This document shows positions 34,272 through 45,482 of a stretch of DNA of 64,000 bases, piece by piece. The notes under the pieces were generated by a model. That model was not told the DNA's origin and searched no databases. It saw only the letters and a program-made list of their open reading frames with translations. The position numbers were made by a program, and so were the translations under genes. The stretch lies in the NCBI GenBank assembly GCA_963742795.1, contig CAVUNL010000003.1:434001-498000 (forward strand), written 5' to 3'. The DNA is from Palsa-504 sp963742795 (GTDB taxonomy: Bacteria > Actinomycetota > Actinomycetes > Streptosporangiales > Streptosporangiaceae). Position 1 is the first letter of the stretch, and each line of letters opens with the position of its first letter.

Positions 34272-35064
34272 CTACCCGGACGCGAGGTGGTGCAGGACGT
34301 GGACGGGACCCTCGCCGCCACCCAGCTCGGACAGGCCGTGGGCTACCGCGTCGCCGGCCACCGCCGCGGCCTGCTGCGCCGCGTCGGCCAGGGACAGCCC
34401 GGCCGCCAGGCCGGCCGCCAGCGCCGCGGAGTGGGTGCAGCCGGCGCCGTGGGTCGCGGCGACGGGGAAACGGGTGACCGGGATGGCCAGGTGCCGTGAG
34501 CCGTCGAACAGGTGATCAACCGGCTCGGCGCCGTGTCCCCCGGTGACCAGGGCCGCTCGGGCGCCCATCGCGACCAGGGCTTCGGCGAGCTTGGCGCGGT
34601 CCTCGGTCGCGATCTCGGTGAGCGCCTGGGCTTCGGGGAGATTCGGCGTCACCACGGTGGCCAGCGGGAAGAGCCGCGTGACCAGGGTTCCGACGGCGTC
34701 GGGCAGCAGCAGCCGGCTGCCCGAGCTGGCCACCATGACCGGATCGACCACCAGCGGCAGGTCCCGCGCGCGCCAGCGCGTCGGCCACGGCCTCGATCAG
34801 CGGCGTGGAGAACAGCATGCCGGTCTTGGCCGCGTCCGCCCCGATGTCGTCGAGGACGGCGTCGATCTGTGCGCGCACGAAGGACGGCGGGAGCTCGTGG
34901 ATGGCGGTCACGCCCACGGTGTTCTGCGCGGTGAGCGCGACGATGGCGGACATGCCGTGCGCGCCGCAGCGCGCGAACGCCTTGAGGTCCGCCTGGATGC
35001 CGGCGCCGCCGCCCGAATCGGACGAGGCGATGGTCAGGACCCGGGGTACCGACGCGCTGCTCAT
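34272..35064 (-). pseudogene. thiD: Hydroxymethylpyrimidine (phosphate) kinase ThiD, one frame break
   Basis: ThiD phosphorylates HMP and HMP-P. The first frame gives VLTIASSDSGGGAGIQADLKAF, VGVTAIHELPPSFVRAQIDAVLDDIGADAAKTGML; after a break at about 34755-34765 the second gives VVDPVMVASSGSRLL, VVTPNLPEA, and the catalytic-loop ATHGAGCTHSAALAAGLA (the cysteine or anion-hole loop). All expected ThiD motifs remain, total about 263 residues. The break (GCGCGGGACC) is fixed by one base, so this is likely a functional gene misread. Last gene of the thi operon, overlapping thiG by four bases. Confidence 0.82.
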
Positions 35065-35886
35065 TCCGGCAGCTCCGGGCGTCCGTCAACCGGGCTGGAC
35101 GCGCGGGCGTGCCAGCGGCGGGGAATGCGCCCGGCGGTCCGGGCGGCGTATCCGGCCGAGACGGCCAGCCGCATCGCGGTGGCCATGCGCTCGGGCTCGG
35201 CGGCCCGGGTGATGGCCGAGGCGATCAGGACGGCATCGCAGCCGAGTTCCATCGCGAAGGCCGCGTCGCTGGCCGTCCCGATCCCGGCGTCGAGGATGAC
35301 CGGGACGCTGGCCTCCTCCACGATCATCGCGATGTTGTGCGGGTTGCGCACGCCCAGGCCGGACCCGATCGGGGCGCCGAGCGGCATGACGGCCGCGCAC
35401 CCGGCCCGCTCGAGCTGGCGGGCCAGGATCGGGTCGTCGTTGGTGTACGGGAGCACCACGAACCCGTCGGCGACGAGCATCCGGGCCGCGTCGAGCAGTT
35501 CGACCGGGTCGGGCAGCAGGGTGTGATCGTCGGCCACCACCTCCAGCTTGACCCAGTCGGTGCCGAGCGCCTCGCGCCCGAGCCGGGCAATGAGCATCGC
35601 CTCGCTGGCGGTGTGGCAGCCGGCCGTGTTCGGCAGGATGCTCACCCCGGCCTGCCGCAGCGTGCCCAGCAGCGAGCCCGCTCCGTCGCCCGCGGGCGCG
35701 ACGCGCCGCATGGCCACGGTGGTCAGCGCGGTGCCGGAGGCGTCGAGCACCCGCCGCAGCACGTCCAGGCTCTGTACTCCCCCGGTGCCCAGGATCAGCC
35801 GCGAGGCCAGCTCCCGGCCCGCCAGCGTCCACGACTCGGCCGGGGTCCAGCGAGGCTGCCTGGCTCAGCACATCGGTATCTGTCAT
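35061..35886 (-). pseudogene. thiG: Thiazole synthase ThiG, one frame break near the start
   Basis: ThiG builds the thiazole ring from deoxyxylulose phosphate, dehydroglycine and ThiS thiocarboxylate. ATG 35886 with AAGGAGGG upstream opens MTDTDVLSQ; near 35855-35862 the frame moves and continues ESWTLAGRELASRLILGTGG, then DWVKLEVVADD (the Schiff-base lysine), AVMPLGAPIGSGLGVRNPHNI and VPVILDAGIGTASDAA to 35061. Length fits ThiG (about 270 residues). The break is next to CCAGG. One base lies between the thiS stop and the thiG start. Confidence 0.85.
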
Positions 35887-35887
35887 C

Positions 35888-36094
35888 TCACCCTCCTTGC
35901 ACCGCCGTGACGACCTCGACCTGGTCGCCGTCACGCAGCGGCGTGGCGGCCCAGGAACCGCGGGGGACGACGTCGCCGTTGACGGCGGCCGCGACGCCGC
36001 TGGCCAGGTCGGTCAGCTCGGCGACCGCCTCGGCCAGGGTCGCGCCGTCGGGCAGCTCGCGCGGCTCGCCGTTGAGTTTGACCTGGACGCTCAC
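35888..36094 (-). CDS. thiS: Sulfur carrier protein ThiS
   Basis: 68 residues, ending in the Gly-Gly tail VQGG that is adenylated and then carries sulfur. It is a ubiquitin-fold protein: VQVKLNGEPRELPDGATLAEAVAEL and GVAAAVNGDVVPRGSWAATPLRDGDQVEVV. The GTG start at 36094 overlaps the thiO stop (GTGA). It delivers sulfur to ThiG, encoded one base downstream. Confidence 0.88.
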   Translation of the reverse strand: MSVQVKLNGEPRELPDGATLAEAVAELTDLASGVAAAVNGDVVPRGSWAATPLRDGDQVEVVTAVQGG

Positions 36095-37251
36095 CGTGAG
36101 CCGTCCGTTCCGGTGAACCGCTGGGGCGTGAACGGCTCCCATTCCGGGGCGGGCGGCCTGGCCGGCCAGCAGGGCCACGGCCGCGTCCGCGGTCACCGGC
36201 GACATCAGGATGCCGTTGCGGTAATGCCCGGTGGCCAGCAGCAGCCCGTCCGGGCCGCACCGGCCGACGACCGGGCCGTTGTCTGGCGTGCCCGGCCGCA
36301 GGCCCGCGCAGGTCTCGGCCAGGATCAGCTCGCTGGTCACCGGGAGCACGCTCATCGCATCGTGCAGCAGGTCGTGCACGGCACCCGCGGTCACGGTCCG
36401 GTCCGGCCCGCGCTCCTCTTGCGGTGGCGCCCACGATCAGCTCGCCGTCGGCCCGCGGCACCAGGTACACGTCCGTGCCGCGGACGATGGCCCGGATCGT
36501 GTGGCTGATCACCGGCGGCACCCCGGCCGGGTGGCGCAGCCGCAGCAGCTGGCCCTTGACCGGCCGGACCACGGACCGCAGCGCGTCCGGCAGCCCGCCG
36601 ACCGCGCCGGACCAGCATCCGGCGGCCACCACCACGCGGGCCGCGTCGATGTCGCCGCCGTCGGCCAGCCGGACACCGCGGGCCCGCCCGCCGCGGACCC
36701 GCACCGCCAGCACCCGGTCCCGCACGAACCGGACCTTCGCCGAGCGCGCCGCCTCGCGCAGGGCCGCCGCGTACCGGCGGTTGTCGACCGACCAGTCGCC
36801 CGCGAACAGCACGCCGCCGTGCACGTCCGGGGTCAGGAACGGCTCCAGCTGGCGGCAGGCCCGGCTGTCCAGTTCCTCGGCGTCCAGGCCGGCCGACCGG
36901 CGGAAGGCGGTCAGCCGGATCAGCGCCGCGTAATCGCCGGGGTCATAGGCGACGGCCAGCGTCCCCTCGCGGCGCAGCCCGACCTGGTGGCCGGTCGCCT
37001 CTTCCAGCTCGGCCGCGAAGGACCCGAAGCGCCGGACCGCGAGCAGGTTGAGCCGGAGCAGCGCGCCCTCGCCGAACAGGGCTTCCGAGACCGGCGCGAG
37101 CATGCCCGCGGCCACCAGCGACGCCGCGTCGCCCTGCGCCGGGATCAACCAGCACGACATCGAGCCCGGCGGCCGCGGCCCGCCAGGCGATCGCGGTCCC
37201 GATGACGCCGCCGCCCGCGACGACGACGTCTGCGATCTCGGCCAAGAGCAC
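36091..37251 (-). pseudogene. thiO: Glycine oxidase ThiO, three frame breaks
   Basis: ThiO is an FAD enzyme that makes iminoglycine for the thiazole. The start is GTG at 37251, just after the riboswitch (TTG at 37245 is an alternative). The dinucleotide loop ADVVVAGGGVIGTAIAWRAAAAGLDVVLVDP is in the first frame; LVAAGMLAPVSEALFGEG to LVPRADGELIVGATA in the second; HDAMSVLPVTSELILAETCAGLRPGTPDNGPVVG in a third; and the end EPFTPQRFTG in a fourth. Breaks are near 37130, 36410 and 36130. The conserved ends and TGA/GTG coupling to thiS argue for sequence errors. Confidence 0.8.
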
Positions 37252-37252
37252 T

Positions 37253-37360
37253 CCCTTCGCCGGCATTACCCGGATCAGGTTCGACGGTCGGAGGCGTGCG
37301 CCGGGGGTCGTCCCCCGTGGGTGCACTGCCTCCCTCTCAGCCCGGTGGGCTCCCGTGGTC
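37253..37360 (-). ncRNA. TPP riboswitch (THI element)
   Basis: On the minus strand the two conserved boxes are present: GGGCTGAGAGGG for the pyrimidine-sensing helix and CGAACCTGATCCGGGTAAT, followed by GCCGGCGAAGGGAG, for the diphosphate-sensing helix. P1 is completed by CACGGGAGCCC at the 5' end. It runs straight into the GTG start of thiO, so it probably masks the ribosome site when TPP is bound. It controls thiO-thiS-thiG-thiD. Confidence 0.93.
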
Positions 37361-37416
37361 AGCTATCAGCCTATATCACCCGCAGGTGGCTTCCGGGCCC
37401 GTGATTGGATGGCGCG

Positions 37417-38070
37417 ATGGCAAACGATGTGCGGGCGCGGCTGGCCGACGCGCGGCTCTACCTGTGCACCGACGCCCGGCGGTCACGCGGCGACCTGGTC
37501 GCCGTTCCTGGACGCCGTGCTCGGCGCGGGGGTGGACATCGTCCAGTTGCGGGAGAAGGGCCTGGAGGCGCGGCGAGGAACTCGGGCTGCTGGAGGTGTT
37601 CGCCGACGCGTGCCGGCGGCACGGCCGCCTGCTGGCGGTGAACGACCGGGCGGACGTGGCGCTCGCGGCAGGCGCCGACGTGCTGCACCTAGGCCAGGAC
37701 GACCTGCCGGTCCCGGTCGCGCGGGCCATCCTCGGCTCCGGGCCGGTGATCGGGCGGAGCAGCCACAGCCCGGCCCAGGCGGACGCGGCCGCCGCCGAGC
37801 CCGGCGTCGACTACTTCTGCGCCGGGCCGGTCTGGACCACGCCGACCAAGCCCGGACGCCCGGCGACCGGCCCGGGCCTGCTGGGCCACGTGGCGCGGCA
37901 GGCGCCCGGCCCGTCCCTGGTTCGCGATCGGCGGCATCAGCCTGGCCCGGCTCGACGAGGTGCTGGCCGCCGGGGCCACCCGGGTGGTCGTCGTCCGGGC
38001 CATCACCGAGGCTGACGATCCGGCTGCCGCCGCGCGGGCCTTCGCGCGGCGGCTCGCCGCCGCGAGCTAG
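37417..38070 (+). pseudogene. thiE: Thiamine-phosphate synthase ThiE, three frame breaks
   Basis: ThiE joins HMP-PP and thiazole phosphate. Consecutive frames give LADARLYLCTDARRSRGDLVA, then FLDAVLGAGVDIVQLREKGLEA, then ELGLLEVFADACRRHGRLLAVNDRADVALAAGADVLHLGQDDLPV through VDYFCAGPVWTTPTKPG, and last ARPWFAIGGISLARLDEVLAAGATRVVVVRAITEA, ending at the TAG at 38070. All the usual ThiE motifs are present in order. Breaks lie near 37500, 37572 and 37910; each is repaired by removing one base. Divergent from the thi operon; no separate riboswitch is seen on this strand. Confidence 0.85.
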
Positions 38071-38141
38071 GCGGCACCCGGGGCGGCTCGGGATGGGCGC
38101 GCCCGGTGCGGTTCAGTCACTGGGGCATGTCACGATGAAAT

Positions 38142-41100
38142 ATGCGGATCGCCGGGGTGGAATCGACAGACCTGTTCGTAGGGACCGCGCAGCGCCCGCT
38201 GCAGGTCATGCGGGTGACGCTGGAGAACGACGGGCCAGGTAGCGCCCCGGACGGCGCGGCCACGGTATACGTGCAGGGGCCGGGAGTCAGGGACCCCGGC
38301 CCGTTCGGAATCACGGGTTTGAACCTGGGCGAACGGAAAGACTTTGAAATCCCGGTCGAGATCGCGGCGCCCTACCAGCCCGGCAGCACGCGCCGGGTCA
38401 CGGTGACGGTCGAGACCGGATCGGGGCGGACCCAGGCTGAGGCGGACATCACCGTGGCCGAGCCGGGCTGGACGATGTGGATGGTCAGCCACTTCCACTA
38501 CGACCCGGTGTGGTGGAACACCCAGGGCCAGTTCGCCGAGGCCCGGCTCAGCCTGCCCGACGAGGACGGCCAGCTGCCCGACGTCAGGGCCGCCTTCGAG
38601 CTGGTCAGCGCGCACCTGGACAAGGCCAGGAAGGACAGCGACTACAAGTTCGTGCTGGCCGAGATCGACTACCTGAAGCCGTATTTCGACGCCTTCCCGC
38701 AGGACCGGCAGGACCTGCGCGCGCTGCTGGCCGAGGGCCGGGTAGAGATCGTCGGCGGCAACTACAACGAGCCGAGCACCAACCTGATCAGCCCCGAGGC
38801 CATCATCCGCAACGCGGTGTACGGGATCGGGTTCCAGCGGGACGTGTTCGGCGGCGACCCGCGGTCGGCGTGGATGCTCGACGTGTTCGGGCACGACCCG
38901 GGGTACCCGGGCCTGATGGCGGCGGCCGGGCTGACCTCGTCGGCGTGGGCGCGCGGGCCGTTCCACCAGTGGGGGCCGGCCGGGGCCGAGGGCGGCGGCG
39001 ACCGGCGGATGCAGTTCGGCACCGAGTTCGAGTGGATCTCACCCGACGGCCGCGGGCTGCTCACCGCCTACATGGCGCACCACTACGGCGCGGGCTGGCG
39101 GCTGCACACGCTGCCCGACCTGCAGGCCGCCGAGGCCGAGGCGTACGGGCAGTTCCGGGCGCTGGCGCAGGTCGCGGCCACGCGGAACGTCCTGCTGCCG
39201 GTCGGCTCGGACCACGTCATCCCGGCCCGCTGGGTGACCGACATCCACCGGGACTGGAACCAGCGGTACGTGTGGCCCCGGTTCACCACCGCCGTGCCGC
39301 GCGAGTTCTTCGCCGCGGTCCGCGCCGAGGCCGGCTCCGGGAGGTTCCGTCGGGCGCGTGGATCACGCCGCAGACCAGGGACATGAACCCGGTGTACACC
39401 GGCAAGGACGTCTCCTACATCGACACCAAGCAGGCCCAGCGCGCCATCGAGACCGCGGTCATCGAGGCCGAGCGGCTCGCCACCCTGGCCTGGCTGGCCG
39501 GAGCGCCGTTCCCGCACGCCGCGCTGGACAAGGCCTGGCGGCTGCTGGCCTACGGCGCCCACCACGACGGCATCACCGGGGTCGAGTCCGACCAGGTGTA
39601 CCTGGACCTGCTGGGCGGCTGGCGGGAGGCGTGGGAGCTGGGCTCCGGCGCGCGCCGCGACGCGGTGGCCTGCCTGTCCGGACGCCTGGCCGGCGGCCTG
39701 TCGGACAGGGCGGCCAGGCGGTGCCGGTCAGCGTGGTCAACGGGCTGGCCCGGCCGCGGGACGCGGATGGCCACGGGTCACCGTGCCGGTGCCGGAGGAC
39801 GGCACCCGGTGGGTCGAGATCCGCGACGACGCCGGGCACCCGGTGCCGGCCCTGGCCGAGGGCGTCCGGCGGCGGGAGGACGGGTCGCTGGCCGAGGTGA
39901 CGCTCACGTTCCTGGCCCGCGGACGTGCCCGCGCTCGGGGCTCCGGCGCCTATCGGGTGGTCCCGGCCGGGGCCGGCGAGGAGCGCCGCTCGCGGAGTGG
40001 CAGGAGGTCAGCCGGGGAGGCGCCGACGCCATCGAGAACGGCCGGTACGTGGTCACCGCGGATCCGGCGCGGGGCGGGACGGTCAGCGTCACCGACAAGC
40101 GCACCGGGGCCTGCGTGCTCGCCGGGCCCGGCAACGAACTGGTCATCCAGGACGAGTACGCGCAGCATCCCCGGCACGGCGAGGGCCCGTGGCACCTGTC
40201 GCCCAAGGGACCGGGGACGGGCTCGTCGTCGGTCCCGGCCGCGGTGCGGGTGGAACGGTGCCCGGCCGGATCCCGGCTGGTCGCCTCGTTCACCCTGGAC
40301 GGGCTCGAGGTCACCCAGGAGACGGTGCTGTGGGAGGACGCCGAGCGGGTCGAGTTCCGCACCCACGTCGACGGGTACCGCGAGCACGACCGGCTGCTGC
40401 GGGTCAGGTTCCCGGCCGACGTGCCCGGCGGGCTGCCGGTGTACCAGACGGCGACGGCGGTGATCGGCCGGCCGTTCGGGGCGGTCGACGTGGATTCGGC
40501 GGACCACTGGTACACCCTGGACAACCCGGCGCACCAGTGGTTCGGGCTCGGCTCGACGGCGCGGGTCCGCGACCGGCGGATCCGGCGGGACGGTCCAGGC
40601 GATCGGGGTGGCCGAGGTGGTCTGCCCGGATGGCCCGACGGTGGCCGAGCCGGGCTGCGGGAGGTGATCCGCGACCTGATGGTGGCGCTGGCCGCGGCCG
40701 GGGTGACCGCGACGTGCAGCCAGGCCGACGGTCCGAGGTACGGCGGGATCGACGCGGACTCCAACCTGCCCGACGTCAGGATCGCGGTCGGCGGCCCGGA
40801 CGTGAACGCGTTCACCGCTGAGGTCCTGGCGGCCGCGGGGCCGGGATACGCGAAGGCGCTGGCCGCCGGGGCGGCGCGGGTGTGGGTGCCCGCGGCGCGC
40901 AGCCGCGCGGAGACCTTCGCGCCCAGCGCCGACGTGCGCGGGACGTCCGACCTGCCGGTGCTGATCGTGGCGGGCGCCGGGCCGGGCGAGCTGGCCGCGG
41001 CGGTCACCGCGCTGGCCGAGGACCTGGCCGACGCCCTGGTCGAGGGGCTCGGAGGACACCGGCGACGCGGCGGCGGCGCGACGGTGCCACTGGCGGACCG

Positions 41101-42559
41101 GTCGGTGGCGCTGCTGAACCGGGGCACGCCGGGCGGCGTGGTCACGCCCGGACGGCACGCTGCACATGTCGCTGATGCGCTCGTGCAGCGGGTGGCCGTC
41201 CCGGATCTGGATCGACGGGGATCCCCGGACCGCGCCGGACGGGAGCAGCTTCGCCTGGCAGCACTGGAGCCACACGTTCGAGTACGCGCTGGCCTCGGGC
41301 CCGGGCGACTGGCGTGCGGCGGGCTTTTCGGCCAGCGCCGAGGACGTACAACCACGACCTGATCGCGGTGGTGGCCGCGGCTCTGAGCGAAGGGCACCGC
41401 GGGCGGGAGCGGCCTGCTGTCGGTGGAGCCGGCCAGCGTCACGCTCAGCGCGGTGAAACCGCGCGGCAACCCGCTCGCCTCCGGAGCGGAGCCTGGCGGG
41501 CGGGGCCGCGCGCCGGGGACGGCGGCGGGCGGCGAGGCCGAGGTCACGGTGCGGCTGCGGGAAACCAGCGGGCGGCCCACGACGGCGCGGGTCCGGCTGG
41601 CCCAGCCCGATCTCCGCGGCGTGGCTGACCGACCTGCTCGAGGAGACCGACGGCGCCGCCCTGCCGGTGGTGGACGGCGCCGTTATTGTCGACATGCCGG
41701 CTTTCGGCACGGTGACGCTGGTCGTGCGGACGGGCGCGCGCGGGCACCGGGGGACGGCGGCCTGGCCGCCGTCGAACCGGTCCAGCCGGTCTACGCGCGC
41801 TACTGGCTGCACGGGAAGGGCCCGGCGCCAGCCGGGAACCTCCCGGTGGCCGTGCACTTCTCCCCCACCAGGGTCGCCCTGGCCGAGCCCGGGCGAGGCC
41901 GGCCTGGCTCACGCTGACCGTGGGCTGCGGGCCCGAGCCTGCCTCGGGGACCGTGGAGCTCGTCCTGCCCGACGGGATCACCGTCACCGCCGAGCCGGAC
42001 CTGCGCTACGAGCTGGCGCCGGGCGGGTACGCGGCCTGGGACCTGACCGTGCGGGCCGCGCCGGGAACCGGCCCCGGACGCTATTTCGCGGCGGCCCGGA
42101 TCCGGGACGAGCATGGCCACGTCATCGAGGACACGGCCATGGTCGCGGTGGGCGAGCGCCGCTGGCCCGACCCGGCGCTGCCGCCCGAGGAGGCCCTGGA
42201 GCTGATGCTGGCCGACTTCATCGCAGCCGCGGCCGAGGTGGAACTGGCCGTGCTCACCCCGGAGCTGCGGCTGGCGCCGGGCGGCCGGGACGAGGTGCGG
42301 GTCAGCGTGACCAGCCAGCCTGGCCTCCGAGGTGCACGGCGAGGCGCAGCTGGTGTCGCCGTTCGGCACCTGGGAGATGCTCTCGCCGCCGGCGCAGGGC
42401 TTCAGCGTCACGGCGCGGGAGCCCGCGGTGCTGCGCTTCGAGGTCACCGTGCCCGCCACGGCGCGGCCCGGGACCCGGTGGTGGGCGCTGGTCAAGGTGA
42501 TGTACTTCGGCCGGGTCCGGTACAGCCAGGCCATACCGGTCAATATCGTCGCGGGCTAG
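38142..42559 (+). pseudogene. GH38-type alpha-mannosidase, at least ten frame breaks
   Basis: About 1470 codons. The N-terminus (about 1-110) is a beta domain without signal peptide; the GH38 catalytic part starts VSHFHYDPVWWNTQ, the His-x-Asp zinc pair, continues ALLAEGRVEIVGGNYNEP, and has the nucleophile in SAWMLDVFGHDPGYPGLM. Then AYGAHHDGITGVESDQVYLDLL, the family His loop. The C-terminal part is a series of beta domains ending GTRWWALVKVMYFGRV. It hydrolyses alpha-mannosides; the linkage cannot be told. Frames change near 39345, 39705, 39770, 39985, 40570, 40665, 41050-41150, 41345, 41600-41900 and 42325. At 39345 and 40665 adding one G to a GGG run restores the frame, so errors in reading G/C runs are likely. 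Confidence 0.82.
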
Positions 42560-42644
42560 AAACCACTACGCTGCGGGCGAACAATGTACGGTAGGAGACT
42601 CGGCTTGCTTATCCATCTTCTAGCGCGCGAACTCCAGAGGATCC

Positions 42645-45240
42645 ATGCAGTCCGCCACCGCTCTGCTCGCCGGCAACCTGCCCGCGGAGCCGAACAGCTT
42701 CATCGGCCGCGAGCGTGACCTCGCTGAGCTGGCCAAGCTGCTCATCGAGGTGCGCGCGCTGACCCTGAGCGGCCCCGGCGGCATCGGCAAGACGCGGCTC
42801 GCGGTGCGGCTGGCCCGTGACGTGATCGTCGCTCGGCCGAATGGGGACGGGACCGAGGCCGCGAGCACCGAGCCGACCTGGACGAGGCGTGGCTGGTCGA
42901 GCTGGCCGACTGGCGCGGACAGACCGCCCAGCGCGTGGCGGCGACCATCGGCGTGCGCGAGGAGCCGGGCGTACCGCTGGCGCAGACGCTGGCCGAGGCG
43001 CTGCGCTCCCGGCACATGCTGCTGATGCTGGACACCTGCGAGCATCAGGTCAGCGACTGCGCCACGCTGGTCCAGCTGCTGCTGGCCCGGTGCCCGTGGC
43101 TGCGGATCGTGGCCACCAGCCGGGAGCCGCTGCGGGTCCGCGGCGAGACGATCTGGCGGGTGCAGCCGCTGGACCTGCCGCCCGACGACGCGGTCGGCGA
43201 CGAGCTGGCCGGGCACGAAGCCATCCGGCTGTTCGCGGCGCGCGCGGCGGGCGCCCGGCCCGGATTCACCCTGACCGAGGAGAACGCGGCCGCGGTGGCG
43301 CGGCTGTGCCGGACGCTGGACGGCATCCCGCTGGGCATCGAGCTGTCCGCGGCCCGGGTGCGGGCGCTGTCGGTCGAGCAGATCGCCGACCGGCTGCGGG
43401 ACCGGTTCCAGCTGCTCGACTCCGGTGACCGGACGGCGCCGCCCCGGCAGCAGACGCTGCGGGCCACCGTGGACTGGAGCTACGAGCTGCTGGACGAGGC
43501 CGAGCAGATGCTGCTGCGCCGGCTGGCCGTGTTCTCCGGCTGGAACCTGGACATGGCCGAGCAGGTCTGCTCCGATGAGGCCATCCCGGCCGACGCGGTG
43601 CTCGACCTGCTCATCTCGCTGATCGACAAGTCGCTGGTGGTGCTGGACGGCGAGGCGGCGGGCGACGCCCGGTACCGGCTGCTCGACACGATCAGGGAGT
43701 ACGCGCGTCGAGCGGCTGGTGGCCGCGGGCGAGGAGTCCCGCCTGTTCCTGCGGCACCGGGACTGCATCCTGGCACTGGTGGAGGACACGGCCAACCGGA
43801 TGTTCCGCCGCGGCGACCCGCCCTGGCCGGTGCGCCGGGCGATCTTCCGCCGCGGCATCGCCGAATTCGGCAACTTCCGGATCGCGCTGGCCACCTCGCT
43901 GAGCCACGGGCACACCGCCGAGGGCCTGCGGCTGTGCACCGGGCTGCTGAACATGTGGGTACCGCACGGCGATCAGCGCGAGGCGGCCACCTGGTTCGAC
44001 CGGTTCCTGGTCCAGGAAGGCGGCGAGGTCTCCCCGCAGGTCCGCGGGCGGGCCCTGGCCGGCCGGGCCGACATCGCCTTCGACCTGCAGGACTACGACA
44101 CGCTGCTGCGCAGCGCCCAGCAGGGCCTGGAGATCAGCCGGGCGTGCGGCGATGACTTGACCGTGCCGACCGCGCTGCGGACGCTGGGCCAGGCCGCCCT
44201 GCGGGCGGGCCGGTTCGCCGACGCCACCGCCCTGATCGACGAGGCCATCGAGGCGGCCGACGCGGCGGGCAACGACTGGGAAGCGGGGCTCACGCGCGCG
44301 GCCCAGGCCGCCATCGCGGTCCGCCAGAACAAGCTGAAGTCGGCGCAGCGGTCCTACGAGGCCGCGCTGGAGGTGCTGAGCGACAACAACCGCTGGGGCG
44401 TCGCCCAGATCCAGTACGGGCTGGGCACGCTGGCCCGGGCGCGGGGCGATGCGGACATGGCGGTGCGGCACTTCGAGGACGCCGCGGAGATCTTCCGCGA
44501 GCTGGACGCCTGGCTCGGAGATCGCCCGCTGCCTGGCCGGGGTGGGCTGGGTCGCGCTGGCCAACGGCGACCTGGACCTGGCCCGGGCCCGGCTGGCCGA
44601 GGGCCTGCGGATCAACCAGGCCTGCGGCCAGCGGCTGGGCATGGCCCGCGGGCTGGAGGCGTTCGCGGCCCTGGCCGCGGCCCGGCAGCAGCCCGAGCAG
44701 GCCGCCCGGCTGGCCGGAGCCGCCACCCAGCTGCGCGAGTCGCTGGGTCAGCCGACCGGCATCGGCTCGCGGATCGAGAAACTGCTCGAGCTGGCCCGCG
44801 ACCGGCTCGGCGTGGCGGCCGCCGCCGCCTTGTTCGCCGAGGGCCGCGAGATGACGGCCGACGACGCGGTCGGATACGCGCTCGGCTCGCACATCGAGAC
44901 GGCCGGCGGGCTCCCGGGAGCACCTGCTCATGCCGGAGCACCTGCTCATGCCGGGGCACCTGCTCATGCCGGAGCCAAGGACGCGGGCAGGCCAGGCGAG
45001 GCGGCCTGGGCCGACCCGGCTCGCCTGGCCCAGGCCAGGTCGGCCAGCCCGCTCACCGCGCGTGAGCACGAGATCGTGGTCCTCATCGCCCGGGGCCTGT
45101 CCAACCGGCAGATCGCCGACGAGCTGGTGATCAGCCCGGCGACCGCGGCGCGTCACGTGGCCAACATCTTGGCCAAGCTCGGCTTCACGTCGCGTACACA
45201 GGTCGCCTCATGGGCTGCGCGGCACGAGCCGTCCAGCTGA
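42645..45240 (+). pseudogene. Large NB-ARC/TPR/LuxR-type regulator, three frame breaks
   Basis: About 860 codons. ATPase domain with Walker A GPGGIGKTRLA (residue about 42), LLMLDTCEHQ (Walker B) and the sensor IVATSREPLRVRGE; a winged-helix part; then TPR-like helices (ALAGRADIAFDLQDYDTLL, AALEVLSDNNRWGVAQIQYGLGTLARARGD). The C-terminus is a LuxR helix-turn-helix: LTAREHEIVVLIARGLSNRQIADELVISPATAARHVANILAKLGF. This is the AfsR/LAL-like regulator pattern; ligand and targets are unknown. Frames change near 42860, 43705 and 44510. A three-copy 18-bp repeat lies between the TPR and LuxR parts. It follows the mannosidase after 85 bases and could regulate it. Confidence 0.8.
44917..44970 (+). repeat. 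Three 18-bp tandem repeats coding (GAPAHA)3
   Basis: GGAGCACCTGCTCATGCC at 44917-44934 and 44935-44952, with a third copy differing by one base at 44953-44970. They encode Gly-Ala-Pro-Ala-His-Ala in the linker before the LuxR helix-turn-helix. Tandem slippage is the probable origin. Confidence 0.9.
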
Positions 45241-45482
45241 CCACCCTGTGTATGTGGGCACGTGGGTCGGCCTCGATCCTGGCCCAAGATGCACATAGGC
45301 ATGCATAGTTCGGTGCATGTGCACGCGGGTCGGCCGGGCATAGCGTTTCACTCGTCGCTAAAGCACGGCAGCCGCTGGTTCCCAAGGGGGGGTGGGAACC
45401 AGCGAAGCCCCGCCGCGGCGGCCGGGCGGGTCCCGGCTCCAGGCCAGGACCCGCCCGCTGTTGCACCCAGCGGGAGGTTCTG
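45241..45482 (+). promoter_or_regulatory. Intergenic region with two strong hairpins
   Basis: Two GC-rich inverted repeats lie between the LuxR regulator and the acyl-CoA ligase fragment. CGCTGGTTCCC (45373-45383) pairs perfectly with GGGAACCAGCG (45394-45404) over a 10-base loop. GGGCGGGTCC (45424-45433) pairs with GGACCCGCCC (45447-45456) over 13 bases. The first may end the LuxR transcript, although no T-run follows; the second lies just before the ribosome site GCGGGAGG of the next gene. Upstream, GTGCATG/CATGCAC repeats occur at 45290-45330. Confidence 0.6.

Noticed and set aside
37361..37416. A second TPP riboswitch for thiE
   Set aside because: Neither the CTGAGA nor the CCTGATCxGGTAAT box occurs on the plus strand in front of thiE.
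17370..37925. Idea that frame breaks all fall at CCWGG, as in methylation-dependent long-read errors
   Set aside because: Several breaks lie beside CCAGG or CCTGG (near 1990, 17376, 35857, 57562), but careful placement of others (thiE, mannosidase, LuxR) puts them at plain G/C runs; in such GC-rich DNA the coincidence is weak.
39904..41857. Two long antisense frames across the mannosidase
   Set aside because: They have low-complexity Arg/Pro/Ala translations and are shadows of the GC-rich coding strand; the mannosidase fragments on the plus strand carry conserved GH38 motifs.
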